A stretch of DNA of 14,380 bases, from positions 1 through 14,380 of the forward strand of contig JAFLSH010000035.1 of assembly GCA_022511055.1 (NCBI GenBank). Direction: 5' to 3'. The first letter of the stretch is position 1. Each line of letters begins with the position of its first letter. The notes beneath the pieces were generated by a model, which did not search any database, was not told the origin of the DNA, and worked only from the letters and a program-made list of their open reading frames with translations. A program made the position numbers and the translations under genes. The DNA is from Prevotella sp. (GTDB lineage Bacteria; Bacteroidota; Bacteroidia; Bacteroidales; Bacteroidaceae). Shown here piece after piece: positions 1 to 6,446 of the stretch.

Positions 1-23
1 ATAGTAGCTAATCAAACTAAACA

Positions 24-84
24 CCCCACACCCTCAACACCCCCGACACCCAAACTGGGTGTCGGGGGTGTTGAGGGTGTGGGG
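24..84. repeat. 29-bp perfect inverted repeat (hairpin, 3-nt loop)
   Basis: The left arm 24-52 and right arm 56-84 are exact reverse complements over 29 bp, with the loop AAC at 53-55. The arms are C-rich and G-rich (ends CCCCACACC and GGTGTGGGG). It lies about 300 bp beyond the end of thyA and could terminate or stabilise transcripts from either side. However, neither flank has a clean U-tract: the plus side continues CAACTAACG, the minus side TGTTTAGTTTGATT. A stem this long and perfect is unusual for a simple terminator. An extrachromosomal or integration-related hairpin, or an interspersed palindrome family, are alternatives. The structure is certain; the role is unknown. Confidence 0.9.
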
Positions 85-104
85 CAACTAACGTGTTTTC
101 CTAC

Positions 105-122
105 TATATATACGCGCGCGTG
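105..122. other. Alternating pyrimidine-purine tract
   Basis: Eighteen consecutive bases alternate strictly pyrimidine-purine: four TA steps, then four CG steps, then TG. Such tracts are prone to form left-handed or otherwise unwound DNA under negative supercoiling. It lies 20 bp from the long hairpin, so the two may form one structured element. No function can be assigned from sequence. Confidence 0.6.
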
Positions 123-248
123 AAATTGGGCTGAATGGGTGCAGGGTGGGTGGAATCGGCGGCGGTTTCGGGGGTAATAGCCAGCGGATAGGGTGAATTT
201 AACAGATGTGGCAGGTTTAGTAGGTATAGTATGGGAGTTTTGGGAAAA

Positions 249-353
249 ACTCACGGAGTATTTCCCGAAACTCACGGAGTAATTTTTCTAAAGTGCCGCT
301 TTTTTCCCAAAACTCACGGAGTAATTTTCAATACTCACGGCGTTTTTTGGGGA
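249..353 (+). repeat. 21-bp-periodic array, copy 1 (five units; THGV heptads if translated)
   Basis: Five contiguous 21-bp units start at 249, 270, 291, 312 and 333. Units 1, 2 and 3+1 (312) begin ACTCACGGAGTA; the unit at 333 begins ACTCACGGCGTT; the unit at 291 is divergent (AAGTGCCGC, then T- and C-rich). In the frame of 249 each good unit translates as T-H-G-V-[FI] plus two variable residues. The frame is open from ATG 231 to TGA 375-377 (48 codons), too short to be called on length alone. The core of most units is also a dyad, ACTC-N3-GAGT. The array ends a few bases before the thyA stop codon, on the opposite strand. A matching array sits at 8729-8812 in inverted orientation. It may be a coding micro-repeat, a protein-binding array or an interspersed intergenic repeat. 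Confidence 0.85.
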
Positions 354-385
354 AAAACGGTGAGTGTTGGCAGATGAAATGGCAC

Positions 386-1204
386 TTAGACACTGACATC
401 TGCCTTAATGTGCGGATGCGGGTCGTAGCCCTCCAGCCGGAAGTCCTCGTAGCGGAAGTCGAAGAGACTCTTCACGTCGGGATTGAGAATCATGCGGGGC
501 AGCGGGCGCGGCTCGCGGGTGAGCTGCAGGCGGGCCTGGTCGATGTGATTCAGGTAGAGATGGGTGTCGCCCGTGGTGTGAACGAAGTCGCCCGCCGTGT
601 AGCCCGTCACCTGCGCCATCATCTGGAGCAGCAGGGCGTATGAGGCAATGTTGAACGGCACGCCGAGGAAGGTGTCGGCACTGCGCTGGTAGAGCTGCAG
701 CGAGAGACGGCCGGGGCCGCCCGCCGGCTCCTGGGCGGGTGAGACATAGAACTGGAAGATGGTGTGGCAGGGCGGCAGGGCCATCTTGTTGACCTCGGCC
801 ACGTTCCATGCCGAGACTATCATGCGGCGCGAGTTGGGATTGGTCTTCAGCTGGTCGATGACATACTGTATCTGGTCGATGGTGCCGCCGTCGTAGTCGG
901 GCCATGAGCGCCACTGGTGGCCGTAGACAGGGCCCAGTTCGCCGTTCTCGTCGGCCCACTCGTTCCAGATGCGCACCCCATGCTCCTGTAAGTACCTGAC
1001 ATTGGTGTCGCCCTTGAGAAACCAGAGCAGCTCGTGGATGATAGACTTCAGGTGCAGCTTCTTGGTAGTCAGCAGGGGGAATCCGTCTTCCAGGTTGTAG
1101 CGCGACTGGGTGCCGAAGATGCTGATGGTGCCGGTGCCTGTGCGGTCGCCCTTCACCACGCCCTCGGTGAGAATGCGGTTGAGGATATCTTGATATTGTT
1201 TCAT
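386..1204 (-). CDS. thyA: Thymidylate synthase ThyA
   Basis: Folate-dependent thymidylate synthase, 272 aa, which methylates dUMP to dTMP using 5,10-methylene-THF in the cytoplasm. Visible family signatures are the N-terminal dUMP-phosphate loop DRTGTGT (20-26), NSRRMIV (124-130) with the paired arginines, the nucleophile Cys146 in LPPCHTIFQFYV, and QLYQRSADTFLGVPFN. Cys146 has the same number as in E. coli ThyA. Relative to E. coli there is a short insertion (PAQEPAGGPG) before the LSLQLYQRS strand, in a loop. The ATG at 1204 gives the canonical N-terminus MKQYQDILN; in-frame extension upstream runs inside the preceding gene and is spurious. The start lies 32 bp after the methyltransferase stop, suggesting cotranscription. 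No folA (dihydrofolate reductase) follows within the window, although thyA-folA pairing is common. Identification is secure. Confidence 0.98.
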   Translation of the reverse strand: MKQYQDILNRILTEGVVKGDRTGTGTISIFGTQSRYNLEDGFPLLTTKKLHLKSIIHELLWFLKGDTNVRYLQEHGVRIWNEWADENGELGPVYGHQWRSWPDYDGGTIDQIQYVIDQLKTNPNSRRMIVSAWNVAEVNKMALPPCHTIFQFYVSPAQEPAGGPGRLSLQLYQRSADTFLGVPFNIASYALLLQMMAQVTGYTAGDFVHTTGDTHLYLNHIDQARLQLTREPRPLPRMILNPDVKSLFDFRYEDFRLEGYDPHPHIKADVSV

Positions 1205-1236
1205 ACGTCTTGTTGGCTGTTGATGGTTTTTCCTGT

Positions 1237-2511
1237 TTATGCTTTGTAGTTGAGGACTTCGGGCGGCGTGTCCGGCACGTGTGTCGACTTGATGCGCCAC
1301 GGCTGGGGGTGCAGGTTGTTGGCCCGGCTGCCAATGTTCTTCGCAAAGCCTAAGGGAATGCCCAGGTAGGTCACGGCCACGTAGCCCCGCGGCACGTCGG
1401 GCGACAGCCGCAGCGCCTCGCCGCGCAGGTAGCTGATGGCCTCGGGATAGGAGAGTGGCACCAGTGGGTAGGCATTGCGGTCGAAGGCCGCCGACAGCGC
1501 CATGGCAGGGTGTGGAGCAGTGCCCTCTTCGGGCAGGCTGGCGGCCATGGCCATGCCGTCGTGGAGTATTCGCAGGTGGCGGTTGGCCGCCGTGTAGACC
1601 GAGCTGCCGTTTGTCGGCGCCGAGCTGCCGTGCTTCTGCAAGACAGCCATGAAGAGACCCTCGCCCCGGCTGATTCCGGGCAGGAATCGGTAGACGGGCT
1701 GCTGGAAGCCGGGCACCAGCGAGCCGGTGATGTTCCACTCCGGCTGGGTGCTGACCGTGATGGGCAGGGCTCCCAGCGACTCGCAAATCCAGCGCACGTT
1801 CTCCTCGTTCTCAAGCGCGTTGAAGGTGCAGGTGCTGTATATGAACAGTCCGCCGGGCCTGAGTGCCGGCCAGATGTCGCTGACTATCTCGCGTTGCAGC
1901 TGCCAGCAGCGGGCCACGTTCTGCGCTGACCACTCGCCAATGGCATCTGCATCGCGCCGGAACATGCCCTCGCCCGAACACGGCACGTCGGCCAGCACCA
2001 CGTCGAAGCCCAGGCCGCTCTTCTGAAAGTCGCGGGGGTAGTTGTTGCTGACCAGCACGTCGCGGTGGCCAAACTTCTGCAAGTTCTCGGCCAGCACCTG
2101 CGCCCGCTTGCCTATGGGGTCGTTGGCCATGAGCAGACTGCCCTTGGGCAGTATCGTGCGGGCGGCCGTGGACTTGCCGCCGGGGGCGGCGCACAGGTCG
2201 AGCATGACAACGGGCTGGGTGATGAGCTGTCTCAGCACGTGGTGGATGAACATAGACGAGGCTTCCTGAACGTAGTAGAGCCCCGCGTGCAGCAGGGGGT
2301 CGAAGGTGAACGCCGGGCGCGTGGTCAGATAGTACCCCGTGTTGCACCACGGCACACGATAGTCTATGTTCAGCGGCATGTTGTAGCATTTCAGGGGGTT
2401 GATGCGTATGGTGACCGGCGGCTCTTGGCCGAGGCCGGCGAACAGACGGTCGGAAAGCGCCTCTCCCATGAGCTTGCGCGTAGTGTTGATAAACTCTTCG
2501 GGCAATAACAT
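1237..2511 (-). CDS. rsmF: RsmF/NSUN-family rRNA (cytosine-C5) methyltransferase
   Basis: A 424-aa SAM-dependent RNA m5C methyltransferase of the NOL1/NOP2/Sun family. The SAM-binding motif I is DLCAAPGGK (105-113). The two catalytic cysteines of the family are both present: Cys178 in DVPCSGEG (motif IV, product release) and Cys228 in YSTCTF (motif VI, nucleophile). After the Rossmann domain (to about 260), the C-terminal part carries the RsmF-type segment RGYVAVTYLGIPLGFAKN and SRANNLHPQPW, resembling the PUA-like RNA-binding domain of RsmF/YebU. E. coli RsmF modifies 16S rRNA C1407; the exact target here is inferred from family only. The ATG at 2509-2511 follows a good Bacteroidota promoter by about 27 bp. 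It is followed by thyA after 32 bp, so the two are probably one operon. Confidence 0.9.
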   Translation of the reverse strand: MLLPEEFINTTRKLMGEALSDRLFAGLGQEPPVTIRINPLKCYNMPLNIDYRVPWCNTGYYLTTRPAFTFDPLLHAGLYYVQEASSMFIHHVLRQLITQPVVMLDLCAAPGGKSTAARTILPKGSLLMANDPIGKRAQVLAENLQKFGHRDVLVSNNYPRDFQKSGLGFDVVLADVPCSGEGMFRRDADAIGEWSAQNVARCWQLQREIVSDIWPALRPGGLFIYSTCTFNALENEENVRWICESLGALPITVSTQPEWNITGSLVPGFQQPVYRFLPGISRGEGLFMAVLQKHGSSAPTNGSSVYTAANRHLRILHDGMAMAASLPEEGTAPHPAMALSAAFDRNAYPLVPLSYPEAISYLRGEALRLSPDVPRGYVAVTYLGIPLGFAKNIGSRANNLHPQPWRIKSTHVPDTPPEVLNYKA

Positions 2512-2533
2512 TTGCTTTTTCTTTAGGTTTCTG

Positions 2534-2565
2534 TGTGCAAAATTAAAAAAAAATTACGAACTTTG
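2534..2565 (+). promoter_or_regulatory. Possible promoter of the sigma-factor module
   Basis: On the plus strand GAACTTTG (2558-2565) matches the -7 consensus TAnnTTTG except for the first base. TGTG (2534-2537) is a one-mismatch -33 box at 20-bp spacing. It lies face to face with the rsmF promoter in the same 35 bp. A weaker alternative is TAATTTG at 2570-2576. The leader to the ATG at 2631 would be about 60 nt. Confidence 0.3.
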
Positions 2566-2568
2566 CAA
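2538..2568 (-). promoter_or_regulatory. Bacteroidota-type promoter for rsmF-thyA
   Basis: On the minus strand the -7 box TAATTTTG (2538-2545) matches TAnnTTTG exactly. A -33 TTG lies at 2566-2568, separated by 20 bp. The predicted start is about 20 nt upstream of the rsmF ATG. Confidence 0.65.
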
Positions 2569-2630
2569 CTAATTTGGCAATTGTTGCGTCAAACATGTAA
2601 AAAGTAAACAAAAAACATAGCAAAAAAGAC

Positions 2631-3278
2631 ATGAAAAAGTATCTGATAACCCTGACAATGCTCCTTGCGCTCGGCGCAGGCATCAGCGCCACGGCGCAGA
2701 ATACCCCCCAGGAGCAGACCGAGCTGAGCGACTCGACCAGCACCAATGCGCTGGAAGCCTACTCTGACACCACACAGGCAGCCGACCCAACGGTGGTCAG
2801 CGCCGCCCACCGCATTAATGGCGGTACAGGCGGCTCGCTCGATGAAACCATCACAGGCGGATTCTTTGATTTGTTTGGCGTGCTGACTGAGAGCGTACTG
2901 ATTGTGCTGATAGTCTGTTTCCTCACCCCGGTATTCATTTTCGCCCTGATACTCTACTTTATTTTCAAGAACAGGCACGAGCGAATGAAGCTGGCCCAGA
3001 TGGCCATACAGCAGGGGCAGCCCATCCCGCAGGAACTGCTGGGCGACAAAGGGGCGGCAAATGAAGACACCTATCAGAGCGGCATCAAGCAGCTGTTCCT
3101 TGGCATCGGCCTGATGATATTCCTTAGCTACATGATTGATGAAGTGGGATTCGGCATCGGTGCCTTGGTGTTCTGCATGGGCCTGGGCAAGATAGTCATT
3201 GCCCGCACCTCCGGCAAGGGCAAAGGCAACAGCGAAGAGCAAACTGACATTAACCCAACAAATATTGATAAGCTATGA
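2631..3278 (+). CDS. DUF6249-like membrane protein
   Basis: A 215-aa envelope protein of unknown function. It begins with a cleavable signal peptide (MKKYLITLTMLLALGAGISATAQ, likely cut after ATA or AQ near residue 23). A Ser/Thr/Asp/Gln-rich extracytoplasmic stretch follows to about residue 85. A strong transmembrane helix spans about 87-112 (LIVLIVCFLTPVFIFALILYF), then a basic cytoplasmic linker containing RHERMKLAQMAIQQGQPIP. A hydrophobic hairpin at about 153-190 precedes a charged tail. The helix followed by an 'RhErmkLaqmaIEkGqpiP' type segment resembles the Bacteroidota DUF6249 family; this assignment is from memory. It overlaps the next gene by the ATGA tetranucleotide, implying translational coupling. 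It may be the signal-receiving membrane partner of the downstream sigma factor, but nothing in the sequence proves that. Confidence 0.8.
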   Translation: MKKYLITLTMLLALGAGISATAQNTPQEQTELSDSTSTNALEAYSDTTQAADPTVVSAAHRINGGTGGSLDETITGGFFDLFGVLTESVLIVLIVCFLTPVFIFALILYFIFKNRHERMKLAQMAIQQGQPIPQELLGDKGAANEDTYQSGIKQLFLGIGLMIFLSYMIDEVGFGIGALVFCMGLGKIVIARTSGKGKGNSEEQTDINPTNIDKL

Positions 3279-3463
3279 GTAAAAGACTGATGCGTTCAAA
3301 CGACAAGATTATTGCGGGCGTGTGCGCCGGCTTGGCTGACTACTTCGACTTCGACCCCGTGTGGGTGCGGATAGCCTACGCCTTCCTCACGCTGTTCACG
3401 GCTTTCTGCGGCGTGATATTCTACGTGGTGCTGTGGATAGTCATGCCTGACAAGAGCCTGTAA
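3275..3463 (+). CDS. PspC-domain mini-protein
   Basis: A 62-aa protein that is nearly all PspC domain. The N-terminus RLMRSNDKIIAGVCAGLADYFDFDPVWVRI is the hallmark (GVCaGlAeYf.iDp..vRi), and one hydrophobic segment (about 34-57) ends in WIVMPD. In E. coli PspC is an inner-membrane component of the phage-shock response; in Bacteroidota stand-alone PspC proteins are common next to ECF sigma factors. The ATG at 3275 overlaps the preceding stop (ATGA). The following sigma factor starts 42 bp downstream. No PspA or PspB is in the window, so a role in envelope-stress sensing is an inference from the domain and the context. Confidence 0.9.
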   Translation: MSKRLMRSNDKIIAGVCAGLADYFDFDPVWVRIAYAFLTLFTAFCGVIFYVVLWIVMPDKSL

Positions 3464-3505
3464 CCGTAAACGGAATTCCCCTTTCCACGAAAACAGAAAC
3501 CGTTG

Positions 3506-4063
3506 ATGGGTAGGCTCAACGACATTGCGCTGGTTACGCAGGTGGCCGTGTTCCGCAACAGGCGGGCTTTCGACCAGCTGGTGCGGGAGTACCAGTCGCC
3601 GGTGCGGCGGTTTTTCCTCAACCAGACACTTGGCAATGAGGCCCTGGCCGATGACTTGGCACAGGATACCTTCCTGAAAGCCTACACCCACATAGGGCAG
3701 TTTCGTGGCACGTCAGCCTTCCTGACATGGCTGACCCGCATAGCCTATAACGTCTGGTATGACTACCGGCGGAAGGCGAAAAACGAACAAACGGAAGTGG
3801 GGAGCGGCGAGTTTGGCACGAGTGCCGTGTCCGTTCTCTCTTCTCCCGCTTCCCACACCTCGTTCAAGATGGATATCTACCGCGCCATGGCGCAGCTGAC
3901 CGAAACAGAGCGCACGTGCATCACGCTGCAGCTCATAGACGGCCATCCGATAGACCAGATAGCCGACATTACGGGCATGCCCGTGGGCACGGTCAAGTCG
4001 CACTTGTCGAGGGGAAAAACTAAACTGACCACATTTCTAAGAGCAAATGGATATGACAGATAA
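3506..4063 (+). CDS. ECF-type sigma-70 family RNA polymerase sigma factor
   Basis: A 185-aa ECF sigma factor with only regions 2 and 4. Region 2 spans about 19-85 (AFDQLVREYQSPVRRFF, then DDLAQDTFLKAY and TSAFLTWLTRIAYNVWYDYRR, covering the core-binding and -10 recognition helices). Region 4 spans about 125-180 (LTETERTCITLQLIDGHPIDQIAD, GMPVGTVKSHLSRGKTKL), a helix-turn-helix for the -35/-33 element. The linker between them is low-complexity and Ser/Thr-rich. I chose the ATG at 3506 over an in-frame TTG one codon upstream. Its 3' end overlaps the next gene by 17 bp, which is typical of an ECF sigma with a cotranscribed membrane partner or anti-sigma. Target promoters are unknown; autoregulation is plausible but not shown. 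Confidence 0.95.
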   Translation: MGRLNDIALVTQVAVFRNRRAFDQLVREYQSPVRRFFLNQTLGNEALADDLAQDTFLKAYTHIGQFRGTSAFLTWLTRIAYNVWYDYRRKAKNEQTEVGSGEFGTSAVSVLSSPASHTSFKMDIYRAMAQLTETERTCITLQLIDGHPIDQIADITGMPVGTVKSHLSRGKTKLTTFLRANGYDR

Positions 4064-4403
4064 CGAGCAATTACTGGAAACGTTCTTTCAGCCGGCGCGC
4101 AACGTGGAACTGCCTGACAACGGTTTCACGCACAGGGTGATGAGACAGGTTCCGCACAGTAATGTCAAGTTGAAGAGCCGCCTGTGGACCGCGTTCTGCC
4201 TGGCGGTGGCCACGTGCCTGTTTGTGCTGGCTGATGCCTGGTCGCTGGTCGTGGAGCGGCTGCAGGCGCTGCTGACCCATCCGCCAACCCAGCACCAGCT
4301 GCTGATGCTGATGGTCTCGCTGGGCGTTATTGGCGTGCTGGTCGTCGCTGAGGTTTTTCAGCGCGAGCGAATCAGCTGGCCTTTCTCGTCGAACATGCCG
4401 TAG
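4047..4403 (+). CDS. Small two-helix membrane protein (DUF5056-like), possible sigma-factor partner
   Basis: A 118-aa protein of uncertain function. The N-terminal 45 residues are soluble (MDMTDNEQLLETFFQPA, LPDNGFTHRVMRQVP). Two transmembrane helices follow at about 46-68 and 84-104, then a short basic tail. The soluble 'F.p....ipDdGFtrrVM..lP' segment plus two helices resembles Bacteroidota DUF5056 proteins found next to sigma factors; this is a recollection. Starts at 4047 and 4053 (both ATG) are possible. Translation overlaps the sigma gene by 17 bp, indicating coupling. An anti-sigma role is reasonable by position and topology, but no zinc anti-sigma (HxxxCxxC) motif is present. The last 46 bp overlap the opposite-strand PorE-like gene. 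Confidence 0.8.
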   Translation: MDMTDNEQLLETFFQPARNVELPDNGFTHRVMRQVPHSNVKLKSRLWTAFCLAVATCLFVLADAWSLVVERLQALLTHPPTQHQLLMLMVSLGVIGVLVVAEVFQRERISWPFSSNMP

Positions 4404-6385
4404 GTGGTGCGCAGCACAATGAACTCGGTGCGGCGATTCAGCTGGTTGCACACCTCTTGCTGTTCGTCGTCTTTCAGCGACTTGATGAACTCTTCCGTCA
4501 GCACGTCGCCCTCCTTCAGCCACGGGTATTTCTCGGTCAGCTTCTTCTTGACCGTCTTCGGCTTCTCCTTGCCGTAGCCCACGGGCGATAGTCGGTCTTT
4601 GGCTATGCCGTGGGCTATCAGGTAGTCTACCACGGCCTCGGCGCGGCGCTGGGTCAGCCCCTTGTTGTACTGCGCAGAGCCCCGGTAGTCGGCATGGGCA
4701 GACAGCTCGATGGTCACGTTGGGATTCTCGTCAAGCAGCTTAATCAGCTCGTCAAGCGCAACGGTCGACTCGGGCCGCAGCGTGGCCTTGTCGAAGTCGT
4801 AGAAGATGTTGTCAATCAGCACGGGGGCGCTGATGCTGGCCAGCGGGAATTGCAGCACGTACTCCTCTGACTCCGTTACCGTGTCTACGCGCAGCTCCTC
4901 CTTGTGGTTCAGGTAGCCCTTGCAAGTGCCTAAGAACACGTAGTCCACACCGGGTTCTATCTCCTGTACGAAAGAGCCGTCGCCCCGCACACTCAGCTTA
5001 ACGTTGGTGCCGTCGTTGCCCACCATGTAGACCTGGGCGGCGGGCAGCTCGTAGCCCTCTTGCTCGTAGACCCAGCCCTTCACCGTCTGCACCACCTCTG
5101 ACTTCTCGAATGAGTAGATGTGGTCCCAGCCGCGGGCATCGCCGCGGTTGCTCGAGAAGTAGCCGCGGTTGTTGAATCCCTCGAAGGTCATGCCGAAGTC
5201 GTCGCCCGCCGAGTTCAGCGGAAAGCCCGGGTGTTCAATCGTGTAGGCACGGCCGCCGGCTGTCTCTTCTTCGCCCGCGGGGCGGGCTATGTAGATGTCC
5301 AGTCCGCCCATTCCGGGGTGGCCGTCAGACGAGAAATAGAGGTCGCCGTTGGGGCGGAAGGTGGGGAAAAGCTCATCGCCCTCGGTGTTAATCGGCGCGC
5401 CGAGATTCTCCAGCGAGCCCAGACCCGCCGAAGTCAGTTGTACCCGCCAGATGTCGTAGCCGCCCAGTCCGCCGGGCATGTCGCTGACGAAATAGAGCCA
5501 CTGGCCGTCGGGCGAAACGGCGGGGTGGGCGAAGGTCGAAAGGGTGTCGCGGGTAATGGTCAGTTCGCTGGCCTTGCCCCAGGAGGCATCGCTGCGCTGG
5601 GCGGTGTAAATCTTGGCATAGCGGGGATAGTCGGGGTCGGTCGTGCAGCGTGTCAGGTACATGGTCTTGTTGTCGGGCGAGAAGGCGCAAGCCCCCTCGT
5701 CTTGCACGGAGTTCAGCTCCGTCTCTATGGGCACAGGCTTGCCCCATTTGCCCTTCTCGTCTTTCTGTGCGAAGAAGATATCGCCGTTCTTCATGCCCGT
5801 AATGCCGCTCAGCTCGTCGCCCTGCGCCTGGTTGCGGGTCGAGGTGAAGTAGAGCTGGTCGTAGTTGTCGCCAGAGAGCATGGGGGAGTAGTCGGCACGG
5901 CGCGAGTTGAAGGCATCTATGCGCTTGACCGTGTACTTGGAGCCGTCTTGTTTCCATTTCGGGGCCATCCGTGCCGACTGGAGCCACTCGATGGCCAGCT
6001 GGTTGCCGGGCATGGAGTCGAGCGCCTGCCTGAGTGTCTTCTCCGCTTCCTTGTAGCTGCCGTTCTTCAGCTGCATCTGCCCCAGCCGGAGCAGGGTCAG
6101 CGAGTCTGTCACCTTGTAGCGTATGGCGTTGTTGTAGGCGGCAATGGCGCGCGGGGTGTTGTTGATGCGGCGGTAGCAGTCGGCCATCTGCAAAGCGCGC
6201 TTGCCGCGTGTCTGGCGCTCCTTGGCCGGGGTCTGCGCGTAGGCTTTCTTGTACTGGGCGGCCGCATCGTAGTATTCGCCAAGGGCATAGAACTTGTCGC
6301 CCTTCTTGACTGCCTGGTCTGCGCCGCAGGCGGTCAAGAGGGAAAGCACGATAACGGTGCAGAGTGTACGAAAGATTCTGCGCAT
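4358..6385 (-). CDS. porE: PorE-like lipoprotein: TPR, PD40 propeller, CRD and OmpA domains
   Basis: A 675-aa outer-membrane lipoprotein. The signal peptide has the lipobox LTAC with Cys20. TPR-like helices cover about 25-135 and WD40/PD40 propeller repeats about 155-430 (SPDNKTMYLTR, SPDGQWLYFVSDMPGG, NRGYFSSNRGD). A carboxypeptidase-regulatory beta-sandwich covers about 432-512 and an OmpA C-terminal peptidoglycan-binding domain about 520-660. The OmpA domain keeps the diaminopimelate contacts, Asp566 in SAHADYRG and Arg581 in LTQRRAEAV, plus the NRRTEF ending. Architecture and length closely match Porphyromonas gingivalis PorE, a peptidoglycan-anchored type IX secretion component. Paralogous OmpA/propeller proteins exist, so a strict T9SS role is inference; no other por gene is in the window. 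It starts 61 bp after topB with no obvious promoter between, so it may be read from the topB transcript. Confidence 0.88.
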   Translation of the reverse strand: MRRIFRTLCTVIVLSLLTACGADQAVKKGDKFYALGEYYDAAAQYKKAYAQTPAKERQTRGKRALQMADCYRRINNTPRAIAAYNNAIRYKVTDSLTLLRLGQMQLKNGSYKEAEKTLRQALDSMPGNQLAIEWLQSARMAPKWKQDGSKYTVKRIDAFNSRRADYSPMLSGDNYDQLYFTSTRNQAQGDELSGITGMKNGDIFFAQKDEKGKWGKPVPIETELNSVQDEGACAFSPDNKTMYLTRCTTDPDYPRYAKIYTAQRSDASWGKASELTITRDTLSTFAHPAVSPDGQWLYFVSDMPGGLGGYDIWRVQLTSAGLGSLENLGAPINTEGDELFPTFRPNGDLYFSSDGHPGMGGLDIYIARPAGEEETAGGRAYTIEHPGFPLNSAGDDFGMTFEGFNNRGYFSSNRGDARGWDHIYSFEKSEVVQTVKGWVYEQEGYELPAAQVYMVGNDGTNVKLSVRGDGSFVQEIEPGVDYVFLGTCKGYLNHKEELRVDTVTESEEYVLQFPLASISAPVLIDNIFYDFDKATLRPESTVALDELIKLLDENPNVTIELSAHADYRGSAQYNKGLTQRRAEAVVDYLIAHGIAKDRLSPVGYGKEKPKTVKKKLTEKYPWLKEGDVLTEEFIKSLKDDEQQEVCNQLNRRTEFIVLRTTYGMFDEKGQLIRSR

Positions 6386-6446
6386 ACTTAATTATAACGG
6401 AGTGTGCGCCGATTTATTGTTTTTACGGCCGCCCGTACCGGCTTTT

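Noticed and set aside
12..275. Minus-strand 87-codon open frame with a Pro/Thr- and Gly/Val-rich C-terminus
   Set aside because: Its end is simply the translation of the perfect palindrome and its start lies in the 21-bp array; no leader, no domain and no composition like neighbouring genes.
249..353. Possible CRISPR array
   Set aside because: Units are contiguous at 21 bp with no unique spacers, and no cas genes are present.
293..643. Plus-strand 116-codon frame opposite thyA
   Set aside because: It is the antisense shadow of a secure thyA gene in GC-rich DNA.
405..1786. Upstream in-frame extension of thyA and another long minus-strand frame
   Set aside because: They cover the methyltransferase gene out of frame; the canonical ThyA N-terminus begins at 1204.
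5120..6391. 423-codon plus-strand frame opposite the PorE-like gene
   Set aside because: It mirrors the PorE-like coding sequence, is Val/Ala/Gly-rich without motifs, and the opposite strand has a complete multi-domain protein.
6422..6446. Short GC-rich dyad after topB as a terminator
   Set aside because: Only about 5 bp pair (TACGG with CCGTA), too weak to call.
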